A stretch of DNA of 31,954 nt, taken from SCUN01 sp046598935 (GTDB lineage Bacteria; Acidobacteriota; Vicinamibacteria; Vicinamibacterales; SCN-69-37). Position 1 is the stretch's first letter. Every line of letters starts with the position of its first letter. The translations under genes were made by a program, and so were the position numbers. The notes beneath the pieces were generated by a model. The model made no database searches, was not told where the DNA came from, and worked only from the letters and a program-made list of their open reading frames with translations. Below are positions 9,068-16,674 of this stretch, in pieces. The stretch is from the NCBI GenBank assembly GCA_046598935.1, contig JBKJHW010000104.1, positions 1-31,954 on the forward strand, read 5' to 3'.

Positions 9068-9097
9068 AGTATATGCAGTCACTGTGACGGAAACCAA
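9068..9097 (-). promoter_or_regulatory. Predicted sigma70-type promoter of the efflux operon with palindromic operator
   Basis: On the minus strand TTGGTT (9097-9092) and TATACT (9073-9068) are separated by 18 nt, giving a leader of about 35 nt before GTG 9027. The spacer contains the perfect interrupted palindrome GTCAC-A-GTGAC at 9078-9088, between the -35 and -10 boxes. That is where a dimeric repressor, or a MerR-type activator acting on a long spacer, would bind. No regulator gene is adjacent. The -10 is a good match and the -35 a moderate one; this is a sequence prediction only. Confidence 0.45.
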
Positions 9098-9112
9098 CTC
9101 AGGTCCGCCCAT

Positions 9113-9168
9113 GGCAATCGGCCAGTGGCGGACAGTTAGCGGTAAGTGGCGAACGCGGACCAGAAGGT
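9113..9168. repeat. Degenerate heptanucleotide array (GG-rich type)
   Basis: The stretch parses into successive 7-nt units: GGCAATC, GGCCAGT, GGCGGAC, AGTTAGC, GGTAAGT, GGCGAAC, GCGGACC, AGAAGGT. Five of the first six begin with GG and most fit GGYNARY loosely. The period is weaker than at the other arrays, so this call depends partly on their presence elsewhere in the window. It fills the space between the efflux promoter and the terminator of the respiratory operon, where no gene is visible. Confidence 0.45.
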
Positions 9169-9180
9169 TCGCTAATACGC

Positions 9181-9211
9181 AAAAAAGAAGGCGGCCGCGA
9201 AGCGGGCCGCC
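9181..9211 (-). terminator. Rho-independent terminator of the act-cox operon
   Basis: Read on the minus strand, a 7-bp GC-only stem (GGCGGCC at 9211-9205 pairing with GGCCGCC at 9196-9190, 8-nt loop) is followed directly by TTCTTTTTT (9189-9181). It lies 50 bp beyond the cox4 stop at 9262 and before the divergently placed efflux promoter. That is the expected place for the end of the 12.5-kb respiratory transcript. On the plus strand the hairpin is preceded, not followed, by the A/T run, so it would act in the minus direction. Confidence 0.8.
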
Positions 9212-9218
9212 CTCGAGT

Positions 9219-9253
9219 CTTGTGACTTCTGACGTTTGACTTGTGACTTCTGA
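9219..9253. repeat. Heptanucleotide tandem array (CTTNTGA type) after cox4
   Basis: Five consecutive 7-nt units, CTTGTGA, CTTCTGA, CGTTTGA, CTTGTGA and CTTCTGA, run without interruption and end 8 nt before the cox4 stop codon. The unit is the same as in the arrays at 13794-13830 and 16033-16112. It lies in the 3' untranslated region of the respiratory operon, between the cox4 stop and the terminator hairpin. Confidence 0.85.
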
Positions 9254-9261
9254 CGCGCGGG

Positions 9262-9597
9262 TTATCGCCCCGGAACTCCGAGCCAGGAGCGCGTCAGGTA
9301 ATCGCTCATGGTGATGCCGAACAGGATGATCAGCCACACGAAGCCCGAGACCGCCACGGTCTTCGTGAGCGGCGTGTTGTGCCGCACGCCCATGAAGAAG
9401 AGGATGACCAGCGTGCCCTTGGTCACGGCGATGCCGAGCGCGACCGGTGTGTTGAGCACGCCGAGATCGAGGCCGGCGACCCACACCGTAATGCCGGTGA
9501 ACACCAGCAGCGCCGCGAAGACGCTGAGGCACATCTGGATCGACGGAACGTGATGATTCGCGTGCTTCACTTCTTGATTCGAAGCATGAATGGACAT
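9262..9597 (-). CDS. ctaF: Cytochrome c oxidase subunit IV, caa3 type
   Basis: This 111-aa protein has a His-rich N-terminal tail and three predicted membrane helices (about residues 20-40, 47-70 and 78-98). That is the size and topology of the small subunit IV of prokaryotic caa3/bo3-type oxidases (COX4_pro family). The motif GTLVILFFMGVRHNTPLTK is typical, with the conserved FFMG/H segment at the second helix. It starts 4 nt after cox3 and is the last gene of the respiratory operon; the array and terminator follow. It is non-catalytic and thought to stabilise the core complex. Confidence 0.9.
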   Translation of the reverse strand: MSIHASNQEVKHANHHVPSIQMCLSVFAALLVFTGITVWVAGLDLGVLNTPVALGIAVTKGTLVILFFMGVRHNTPLTKTVAVSGFVWLIILFGITMSDYLTRSWLGVPGR

Positions 9598-9601
9598 GAT
9601 G

Positions 9602-10315
9602 CTAAGCCGCCTCTCGCCCCAGCAGGTAGAGCAGCGGGAACAGGAAGATCCAGACGATGTCGACGAAGTGCCAGTAAAGGCCCGCGACTTCGACCGGCCC
9701 GTAATACTCCGCGTTGTACTGATTCCGCACGGCGTTGATCAGGATGAACGTCATGATCCCGAGCCCGATCACCATGTGAGCCGCGTGAATGCCGGTCATC
9801 ATGAAGTACAGCGAGAAAAAGAGCTGGACGCCTTGCTCGAACGCCGGGTTGAAGTGCGGACCGGGCACCAGGTGATGCTCGAACTTCGCCGCGTACTCGA
9901 AGTACTTGACCACCAGAAAGACGGTGCCCAGGATCATCGTCAACACGAGGTTGATGATTTGCTGGTTCTTGTTGCCGAGCATGGCCGCCCGCACCGCGAG
10001 CGCCATCGTCAGCGAGCTGAAGATGAGGACGACGGTGTTGAGGCCGCCGAGCTGCCAGTTGAGCTCGTGGCTTGCCGTCACCCATGCGGTCGGGTACATC
10101 CAGCGGTACACGATGTACGCCACGAACAAGCCGCCGAAGAACATCACTTCTGTCACGAGGAACACCCACATCCCGAGGGTTGACGCCTCGAGCTGCTGGT
10201 CCATGTTGTAGAAGTGCTCTTGCAGCTTCGGGTGACGCTTCGATGGCTGCGCGCTCGAAGATGGCTGCGCGCTCGCAGGTGAATGCGCGCTCGTAACTGA
10301 AGACGTGGCGGACAT
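9602..10315 (-). CDS. ctaE: Cytochrome c oxidase subunit III, caa3 type
   Basis: This 237-aa integral membrane protein has five predicted helices, as in the shorter caa3-type subunit III (the mitochondrial form has seven). The C-terminal WHFVDIVWIFLFPLLYLLG motif is diagnostic. The first ~40 residues are an unusual hydrophilic Ser/Ala/Pro tail containing a six-residue tandem repeat ([TAS]SA[HQ][SP][PS], three copies) encoded by an 18-nt tandem repeat at 10242-10295. The next Met, at MDQQLEAS, would remove that tail. The longer start is kept because it sits 2 nt after the cox1 stop, as elsewhere in this compact operon. Subunit III caps subunit I and supports proton uptake. Confidence 0.93.
   Translation of the reverse strand: MSATSSVTSAHSPASAQPSSSAQPSKRHPKLQEHFYNMDQQLEASTLGMWVFLVTEVMFFGGLFVAYIVYRWMYPTAWVTASHELNWQLGGLNTVVLIFSSLTMALAVRAAMLGNKNQQIINLVLTMILGTVFLVVKYFEYAAKFEHHLVPGPHFNPAFEQGVQLFFSLYFMMTGIHAAHMVIGLGIMTFILINAVRNQYNAEYYGPVEVAGLYWHFVDIVWIFLFPLLYLLGREAA
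10242..10295. repeat. 18-nt tandem repeat, three copies, in the 5' part of cox3
   Basis: Units at 10242-10259, 10260-10277 and 10278-10295 all carry TGCGCGCTCG in phase. The first two share 16 of 18 bases (GATGGCTGCGCGCTCG plus two variable bases); the third is more diverged. The repeat is in frame and encodes three six-residue units in the cytoplasmic N-terminal tail of subunit III. Confidence 0.8.
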
Positions 10316-10317
10316 CG

Positions 10318-11964
<1,647 letters not shown>

Positions 11965-11972
11965 CGCCCGTC

Positions 11973-12932
11973 CTACTTCTTCGCCGCGGCCGGTTCAACC
12001 GGCTTCAACGTTTTCACATATGCAATGAGCTGGAGCAGATTCTCTTCACTCACCATGCCTTGGAACGTCGGCATGATCGATGGCGGCCCGAAGCCCTGCA
12101 CGACTTTCGCGCTCGGGCTCATGACTGATTCGCGCAGGTAGTTCTCGTCGGCCACGATTTTCCGGCCGTCGTTGAGCGTGACCGTGCTGCCGAACACGCC
12201 GCCGAGCCACGGGCCCCGGCCGGTGGTATCCGGTTTGTGGCACGTGCTGCAGGCCAATTCCGAGAAGAGACGTTCGCCGTTCTGCACGGCCGATCCGGTC
12301 GAGCGTCCGCCGGCGAGCCACGCCTCGTAATCGTGCGGCTCCATCGCGGTGATCGTGCCCACCATGCCCGAATGCTTGGTGCCGCAATACTCCGCGCAGA
12401 AGAGGTGGTATTCGCCGACTTTCGTCGCCGTGAACCACATCGTCGTCAGCTTGCCCGGGACGACGTCCATCTTCACGCGGAAGGCCGGGATCGAGAAGTC
12501 GTGAATCACGTCTTCCGAGCCCATCGTCAGCCGCACGGGGCGGCCGATCGGCACGTGCAGCGAGTTGATCTCGCGCATGCCGTCCGGATGCTGAGCTTTC
12601 CACATCCACTGCTTGCCCACGATGAAGATCTCCATCGCGTCGGCCGGAGGTTTTGAGAGCGTGAAGAAGACCTGCGCGCCCCACACGAACATGACCATGG
12701 CGAGCACGAACGGGATGAACGTCCAGATGAGCTCGAGCGTGAGCGACCCGTGAATGTCGGCGCCGATTTCGGCCGGATACTTGCGGCGGTATTTAATCGC
12801 GAACCCGACGACCGCAACCGACACGCCCACGGCGAAGAACACGGAGACAGCCAGGATGAAGAAGTAAAGGTAGTCGACATCCGACGCGACGGTCGAAGCG
12901 GACGGCGGAAAAAGGGGCAACGTGCTCGACAT
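11973..12932 (-). CDS. ctaC: Cytochrome c oxidase subunit II with fused C-terminal cytochrome c (caa3)
   Basis: This 319-aa protein has two membrane helices (about 20-46 and 66-91), a cupredoxin domain with CuA ligands H144, C179, C183, H187 and M190 (CAEYCGTKHSGM), and a cytochrome c domain from about 210 with CSTCH at 228-232 and axial Met M287 in SIMPTFQ. The fusion defines a caa3 oxidase: electrons enter the fused heme directly, here probably from ACIII encoded upstream. No signal peptide or lipobox is visible; the first helix would act as an uncleaved anchor. It starts directly after the SCO stop with no spacer. Confidence 0.97.
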   Translation of the reverse strand: MSSTLPLFPPSASTVASDVDYLYFFILAVSVFFAVGVSVAVVGFAIKYRRKYPAEIGADIHGSLTLELIWTFIPFVLAMVMFVWGAQVFFTLSKPPADAMEIFIVGKQWMWKAQHPDGMREINSLHVPIGRPVRLTMGSEDVIHDFSIPAFRVKMDVVPGKLTTMWFTATKVGEYHLFCAEYCGTKHSGMVGTITAMEPHDYEAWLAGGRSTGSAVQNGERLFSELACSTCHKPDTTGRGPWLGGVFGSTVTLNDGRKIVADENYLRESVMSPSAKVVQGFGPPSIMPTFQGMVSEENLLQLIAYVKTLKPVEPAAAKK

Positions 12933-13790
12933 CTAGCGTGTCCTCTGCGGGCGCCGCACGTTGCGGAAGATGGAGATTCCCAGGATTACGACGGTAAGAA
13001 TGGCGCCGGCCCGGACCAGCGCCATGATCGCGACGCCGTATTTTCCGGTCGCCGGATCGTAGTGATAGCAATACAGCATGATCTGGTCGACGGCCGTGCC
13101 GACCTTGCCGTCGCCGGCATCGATCAGCGACAAGCGCAGATCCCGCGGGGCGAACTCGATGCCGTAGAGATACTGCGAGATCTGCCCGGTCTTCGAGAGC
13201 ACCGTCACCGCGGCCGGGTGCGCGAACTGCTTGATCGACTCGTCGTAGACGTACTTGAAGCCGACCGCCTTCGTGAGCGCCGTGATCGATTCCTGGCGGC
13301 CCGTCAGATAGTGCATGCCGGCGTCCGAACCGGGACGCCGATACCGCTCGAAGTACGCGGCCTTTTTCTTCATGGCAAGCTCAGGCGTGTCCGCCGCGTC
13401 GAAGCTGACGACGAGGAGATCGAATTCCTTGCCGGTCGTAAACGGCAGCGCTTCCATCGAGCTGTAAATGCCGTTCAGCACCTGCGTGCAGAGCATCGGG
13501 CACTCGTAATACACAAGCGCGAGCACAACCGGACGCGTGCCGAAGAACTTGCCGAGCGTGACGTCCTTGCCGTGTTCATCGACGAACGGCAGATCGAGCG
13601 GCAACGTGTCGCCCAGCTTCTGAATGATGTCGACGTCTTTGAGGAGCGGAATGCGCTCGAGCGCCGCTTTCCCCGGCGGCGGTGCCATCAACGGCCCCGA
13701 CGGCTGCGCGTACGCGCGCGTGCCGGCCAGCGCGCAGGCGAGCGTGAGCGCAACCGGAAGCACGAGCGAGAACGAGCGTCGAAGATTCAT
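12933..13790 (-). CDS. sco: SCO1/SenC family copper chaperone for the CuA site
   Basis: This 285-aa protein has an N-terminal signal sequence (residues 1-28, ending ...TRAYAQ), a thioredoxin-like domain with the Cu-binding CPMLC pair (C97, C101) and the conserved His H191 in QFAHPAAV, and a C-terminal membrane helix (about 253-275) followed by a basic tail. SCO proteins deliver copper to, or reduce, the CuA site of subunit II. The cox2 gene follows immediately, with adjacent stop and start. A C-terminal rather than N-terminal anchor is a common variant in caa3 gene clusters. Confidence 0.93.
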   Translation of the reverse strand: MNLRRSFSLVLPVALTLACALAGTRAYAQPSGPLMAPPPGKAALERIPLLKDVDIIQKLGDTLPLDLPFVDEHGKDVTLGKFFGTRPVVLALVYYECPMLCTQVLNGIYSSMEALPFTTGKEFDLLVVSFDAADTPELAMKKKAAYFERYRRPGSDAGMHYLTGRQESITALTKAVGFKYVYDESIKQFAHPAAVTVLSKTGQISQYLYGIEFAPRDLRLSLIDAGDGKVGTAVDQIMLYCYHYDPATGKYGVAIMALVRAGAILTVVILGISIFRNVRRPQRTR

Positions 13791-14243
13791 CTATTTTTTG
13801 ACTTCTGCCTTTTTGACTTCTGCCTTCGCGGCGGCAACGGGCATTTCTCCGGCGACCGGGAAACCGCGCTCGAGCATTAGTTCTTTCGCACGGTGAATCG
13901 GAAGCCGCACGATGCCCGCGTTCTTATCAGCCCACGCGTACGTTTCAAGAACTTCGTCTTCGTGGGATCGAAAGCCGCGCAGAGCCGCCGGTTCGTCGAG
14001 GAGCAGGTTCGGCAGCGGCGGCATCGTACCGGTCGGGGCCGCCAAGGCCGAGCGCGCAGGGCTCGACTTCACAGCCGCGGCGTCCATGTACTTGAACATG
14101 CCGACGACAATGCCCTGGCAGATGAACGTCGTCACCGCGAGGATGACCACGAACACGACGATGCCGCGATAGCTGACGCCGTCGCTCTCGATGAACGCTT
14201 CGTTGTTCACCTGGGGGTTCGAGTGGGAGTTAGTGTCCGCCAT
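13791..14243 (-). CDS. Conserved small membrane protein at the actF-sco junction
   Basis: This 150-aa protein has a polar N-terminus, one membrane helix (about residues 28-50, IVVFVVILAVTTFICQGIVV), a Pro/Ala linker and a C-terminal conserved block, LETYAWADKNAGIVRLPIHRAKELMLERG. I recall similar 'YxWxDxxxGxxRLPIxxA' blocks in proteins beside SCO or oxidase genes, but I cannot name a function. By position and topology it could be a small subunit or assembly factor of the ACIII-caa3 unit. Its start overlaps actF by 14 nt and its stop touches the sco start. The last ten residues (AEVKKAEVKK) are encoded by a perfect 15-nt duplication made of heptad repeat units, so the tail is probably a recent addition. 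Confidence 0.8.
   Translation of the reverse strand: MADTNSHSNPQVNNEAFIESDGVSYRGIVVFVVILAVTTFICQGIVVGMFKYMDAAAVKSSPARSALAAPTGTMPPLPNLLLDEPAALRGFRSHEDEVLETYAWADKNAGIVRLPIHRAKELMLERGFPVAGEMPVAAAKAEVKKAEVKK
13794..13830. repeat. Heptad-type repeat encoding the C-terminal tail of the 150-aa protein
   Basis: On the plus strand TTTTTGA, CTTCTGC, CTTTTTGA, CTTCTGC and CTTCGCG follow one another. The 15-nt block CTTTTTGACTTCTGC is essentially present twice. The units are the same as in the arrays at 9219-9253 and 16085-16112, with one extra T in one unit. It encodes AEVKKAEVKK on the minus strand and ends at the stop codon. Confidence 0.8.
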
Positions 14244-15441
14244 TTGAGAACGCGCCCTTCAGATATGGATCGTGAACCGGCACCACCGCCTGGGCGCGGA
14301 GGTTGCGGAAAAACATCGGGAGCCAGACCAGCGCGAGGCCGGCGACGGCCGCGAAGTCGACCCAGTTGGGGCCGCCGGCGTGCTCGCCGTGACGCACCAT
14401 CGGCGCGATCAGCCATGTGATTTCCACCGCGCGCATCGCGAGGATGAAGAGCGCCACGCGCGCGGCCAGCTTCGGCTTGCGCTTGATGCGGCGGGAGAGC
14501 AAGAACACGAACGGAATCACGAAGTGACCGAGGACGACCGCAATGCTCATCCAGCCCCACGCGCCGGACCAGCGCACGAGGTAGTACGTAATTTCTTCCG
14601 GCAGGTTGGCCGACCAGATGATGATCAGCTGCGAGACGCTGAAGTAGGCCCACAGCAGCACGAACGCGTACATCAGCTTGCCGAAGTCGTGGAAGCGGTC
14701 CGCCGACATCATCTCGGATAGCGGCTTGGCTTCCGACAAGCGCGCGAGAATCACGATCGTGAACGCGAGCGTCGTCAGTCCGGAGCTGCCGACAAACAGC
14801 ACGCCGTAAATCGTCGACGTCCAGTGCGGATCGAGCGACATCATCCAGTCGACCGACATGAGCGTGACGGTGATCATGAAGAGCACGATGCCCGGGCCGG
14901 AAACCATGCGGAACTTGCGGTCTTCAGGGCCCGGAATCGCCGGCGCGTCGATGTCCTGCCTGGCCGACCAGCCGGCGAGCGTGAAGCCCAGGCCCATCCA
15001 GATCGCGAAGTACGCCACGGCCCGGATGATGAAGAACGGTTTGTTGAGGTACGCCGCTTTGAGCTGGATGAGCGGATCGGCGGCGCCTTCAGGCGTCGCC
15101 CAGTGGAAGAGGTGCGACATATTCAGCACGATCGGGATGAACAGGATCGCCATCACCGGGAGATTGCGCACCGACGATTCCAGCACGCGCCGCGAGACGA
15201 TGCCCCACGCGCCGCCGGTGAGGTGCTGAACCATCAACAACCCGAGCGACCCGAGCGTGATGTTCAGCCAGAACATGTAGCCGATCAGGTACGACTGCCA
15301 GAACGTCTCGTGATGGAAGAAATAGCCGGCCACTGTGGCAACCGCGCCCGCGAGACCGAAAATAAAGGCCTTTCTGGTCATCGCGTCGATGACGCCGGTC
15401 GGCCGCGTCAGCAGCGTCGCGTCGTCTAGATGTCCGCTCAT
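14230..15441 (-). CDS. actF: Alternative Complex III membrane subunit ActF (NrfD-like)
   Basis: This 403-aa polytopic protein has about ten predicted helices, including WQSYLIGYMFWLNITLGSLG and VLFMITVTLMSVDWMMSLDPHW. It is related to the NrfD/PsrC fold of ActC but shorter and more diverged, as expected for ActF. The motif DWMMSLDPHWTSTIYG is typical of this subunit. The ATG at 15441 overlaps the actE stop by 4 nt (ATGA), and the gene runs 14 nt into the next start. In the known complex ActF is a second quinol/proton-related membrane subunit; its exact role in proton translocation is not settled. Confidence 0.92.
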   Translation of the reverse strand: MSGHLDDATLLTRPTGVIDAMTRKAFIFGLAGAVATVAGYFFHHETFWQSYLIGYMFWLNITLGSLGLLMVQHLTGGAWGIVSRRVLESSVRNLPVMAILFIPIVLNMSHLFHWATPEGAADPLIQLKAAYLNKPFFIIRAVAYFAIWMGLGFTLAGWSARQDIDAPAIPGPEDRKFRMVSGPGIVLFMITVTLMSVDWMMSLDPHWTSTIYGVLFVGSSGLTTLAFTIVILARLSEAKPLSEMMSADRFHDFGKLMYAFVLLWAYFSVSQLIIIWSANLPEEITYYLVRWSGAWGWMSIAVVLGHFVIPFVFLLSRRIKRKPKLAARVALFILAMRAVEITWLIAPMVRHGEHAGGPNWVDFAAVAGLALVWLPMFFRNLRAQAVVPVHDPYLKGAFSNGGH

Positions 15442-16085
15442 TCGTGACCTCCGCCGGCCTTGTGGCCGGCTTCCTTCGCGTCTTTAGCACCGCCGGGCAA
15501 TTGCCCGGAAGCCGGGCGATCCAGTTTGCCGACTTCGCTGGCGGGCACATCGGCTGTCGTCGCGTGCTGGCTGAGCTGGAGCGCGCGAACGTAGGCGATG
15601 ATTTTCCACCGGTCTTCCACTGTGATCTGGGCTTTGTAATCCGGCATCACGCCGAAGCCGTTGGTGATGACGTCGAAGAGGTAGCCGGGCTGCGATTCAC
15701 GAAGCCTGTCGGAGTGGAAGGTCGCGGCCTGGCGGTAGCCGCGCTCGACAACCATGCCGTTGCCGTTGCCGGTTTTGCTGTGGCACGGCGCACAGTAGAT
15801 GTTGTACCGGTCTTCGCCGCGATCGAGTGCGTCGGCGTCGATCTTGAACGGGAACGTCGTCGCCGCCTGGCCGTCGATTTTGCCTTCGTACAGCGCCGGG
15901 TTGTCGTTGAAGTGACCGCGCGCGACAGTGCCCAGTACCAGCGGCTGGGCGGAGCTGCCTTTTTGGAACACGGCGCTGGACTCCAGCGGATCGTACCGCG
16001 GGGCGTCATGCATGTCTTGTCTGCACGCCGCGGAAGTCAGAAGTGAGAAGGCAAAAGTCAAAAGTAGCGCGGAGCGCCACCGCAT
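15438..16085 (-). CDS. actE: Alternative Complex III monoheme cytochrome c subunit ActE
   Basis: From ATG 16085 this is a 215-aa lipoprotein-like cytochrome. It has a signal peptide (residues 1-20) followed by Cys21, the ACIII-typical MHDAPRYDPLESSAVF and GTVARGHF segments, one heme-binding CAPCH (C98-H102) and the axial Met M147 in GFGVMPDY. An upstream in-frame ATG at 16208 would add 41 residues lying inside actD and would hide the signal peptide, so it is rejected. Odd features: residues 7-18, the hydrophobic core of the signal peptide, are encoded by a heptanucleotide array. A mirror array fills the 40-nt gap to actD, and the C-terminal tail is encoded by GC palindromes. No clear Shine-Dalgarno precedes the start. 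ActE would pass electrons from ACIII to the cytochrome c domain of Cox2. Confidence 0.9.
   Translation of the reverse strand: MRWRSALLLTFAFSLLTSAACRQDMHDAPRYDPLESSAVFQKGSSAQPLVLGTVARGHFNDNPALYEGKIDGQAATTFPFKIDADALDRGEDRYNIYCAPCHSKTGNGNGMVVERGYRQAATFHSDRLRESQPGYLFDVITNGFGVMPDYKAQITVEDRWKIIAYVRALQLSQHATTADVPASEVGKLDRPASGQLPGGAKDAKEAGHKAGGGHE
15453..15517. repeat. Cluster of GC-rich palindromes in the 3' end of actE (REP-like)
   Basis: Two hairpins lie 22 bp apart: GCCGGCC-TTGT-GGCCGGC (15453-15470, 7-bp stem) and the perfect 16-bp palindrome CCGGGCAATTGCCCGG (15493-15508). The latter overlaps an alternative stem, GCCCGG-AAG-CCGGGC (15503-15517). They encode the low-complexity C-terminal tail of ActE (SGQLPGGA and AGHKAGGGHE). 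The stems resemble REP-type elements by size and composition; no copy number is known from this window. Confidence 0.5.
16033..16066. repeat. Heptanucleotide array, left arm, encoding the ActE signal-peptide core
   Basis: Plus-strand units GAAGTCA, GAAGTGA, GAAGGCA, AAAGTCA and AAAGTA run in phase. On the coding (minus) strand they read as CTTTTGA-like units and encode ActE residues 7-18, the hydrophobic h-region of the signal peptide. This is the inverted partner of the array at 16085-16112: positions 16037-16064 match its reverse complement at 21 of 28 bases. Confidence 0.85.
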
Positions 16086-16112
16086 TTCTGACTTCTGCCT
16101 TTTGCCTTTTGA
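16085..16112. repeat. Heptanucleotide array, right arm, between actD and actE
   Basis: Plus-strand units TTTCTGA, CTTCTGC, CTTTTGC and CTTTTGA fill most of the 40-nt gap between the actD stop and the actE start; all other gaps in the act-cox operon are 18 nt or less. On the mRNA it forms the 5' arm of a potential hairpin with 16037-16064. The start codon of actE lies in the ~20-nt apical loop or at the arm boundary. Confidence 0.85.
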
Positions 16113-16125
16113 CTTGCCGTTACCG

Positions 16126-16674
16126 TTATTCGTCAACACTGACGACCTCCGTTGCGTGGAGACCCTGGAGGAACGTCTGAGTGCCTTCGAGGGAAAACTG
16201 AGGATCATTCGCCTTGACGAGTAAGAAGAAGCGGTCGGACGTGGCCATTGAGAAACGCGGCGCGTTGAAGACCGGGTGATACGGGCGCGGGAGCCCGCAG
16301 AGAAAAATCAGGCTGCCGAAGCACGAGAGGGCCGCGAGCAGAATCGTCGTTTCGTAGGCCGGCGGAATGAATGCCACCCACGAGTGGTACGGCCGGCCGC
16401 CGATGTTCTGAGGCATCGCGATGACCGACGACCAGTATTGGAGGCCGTAGCCGCCGATGAGGCCCAGGATGCCGCCGCCGAGCACGACCTTCGGGATGAT
16501 GTGTTCTTCGAAGCCGAGCGCCTCGGCGAGCCCGTGGATCGGCGCCGGTGAAAAGGCGTCGGTCTTTGTGTAGCCGGCCTTGCGCGTTTCATGCGCGGCG
16601 TCGAGCAGCTGCTGCGCCGTTTCGAACTCGGCGAGCAGGCCGTAGCGTTCCGGAGTGGCGGGGCCGTGTGACAT
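16126..16674 (-). CDS. actD: Alternative Complex III membrane subunit ActD (DUF3341)
   Basis: This 182-aa protein has an N-terminal soluble domain beginning YGLLAEFETAQQLLDAAHETRKAGY, as in DUF3341 proteins. Two membrane helices follow (about residues 68-88 and 105-128) with GGLIGGYGLQYWSSV-like and FIPPAYETTILLAAL motifs, then a C-terminal cytoplasmic part ending TEVVSVDE. DUF3341 proteins are ActD subunits of ACIII and anchor the complex beside ActC. The start overlaps the actC stop by one base (TAATG), indicating translational coupling. Confidence 0.93.
   Translation of the reverse strand: MSHGPATPERYGLLAEFETAQQLLDAAHETRKAGYTKTDAFSPAPIHGLAEALGFEEHIIPKVVLGGGILGLIGGYGLQYWSSVIAMPQNIGGRPYHSWVAFIPPAYETTILLAALSCFGSLIFLCGLPRPYHPVFNAPRFSMATSDRFFLLVKANDPQFSLEGTQTFLQGLHATEVVSVDE

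Noticed and set aside
12750..13880. Plus-strand open frame of 376 codons opposite sco and the 150-aa gene
   Set aside because: Same shadow character; both minus-strand genes have recognisable motifs or membrane topology and fit the operon spacing.
16086..16208. Longer actE start at ATG 16208
   Set aside because: It would add 41 residues read through actD and the heptad array, and place the signal peptide internally.
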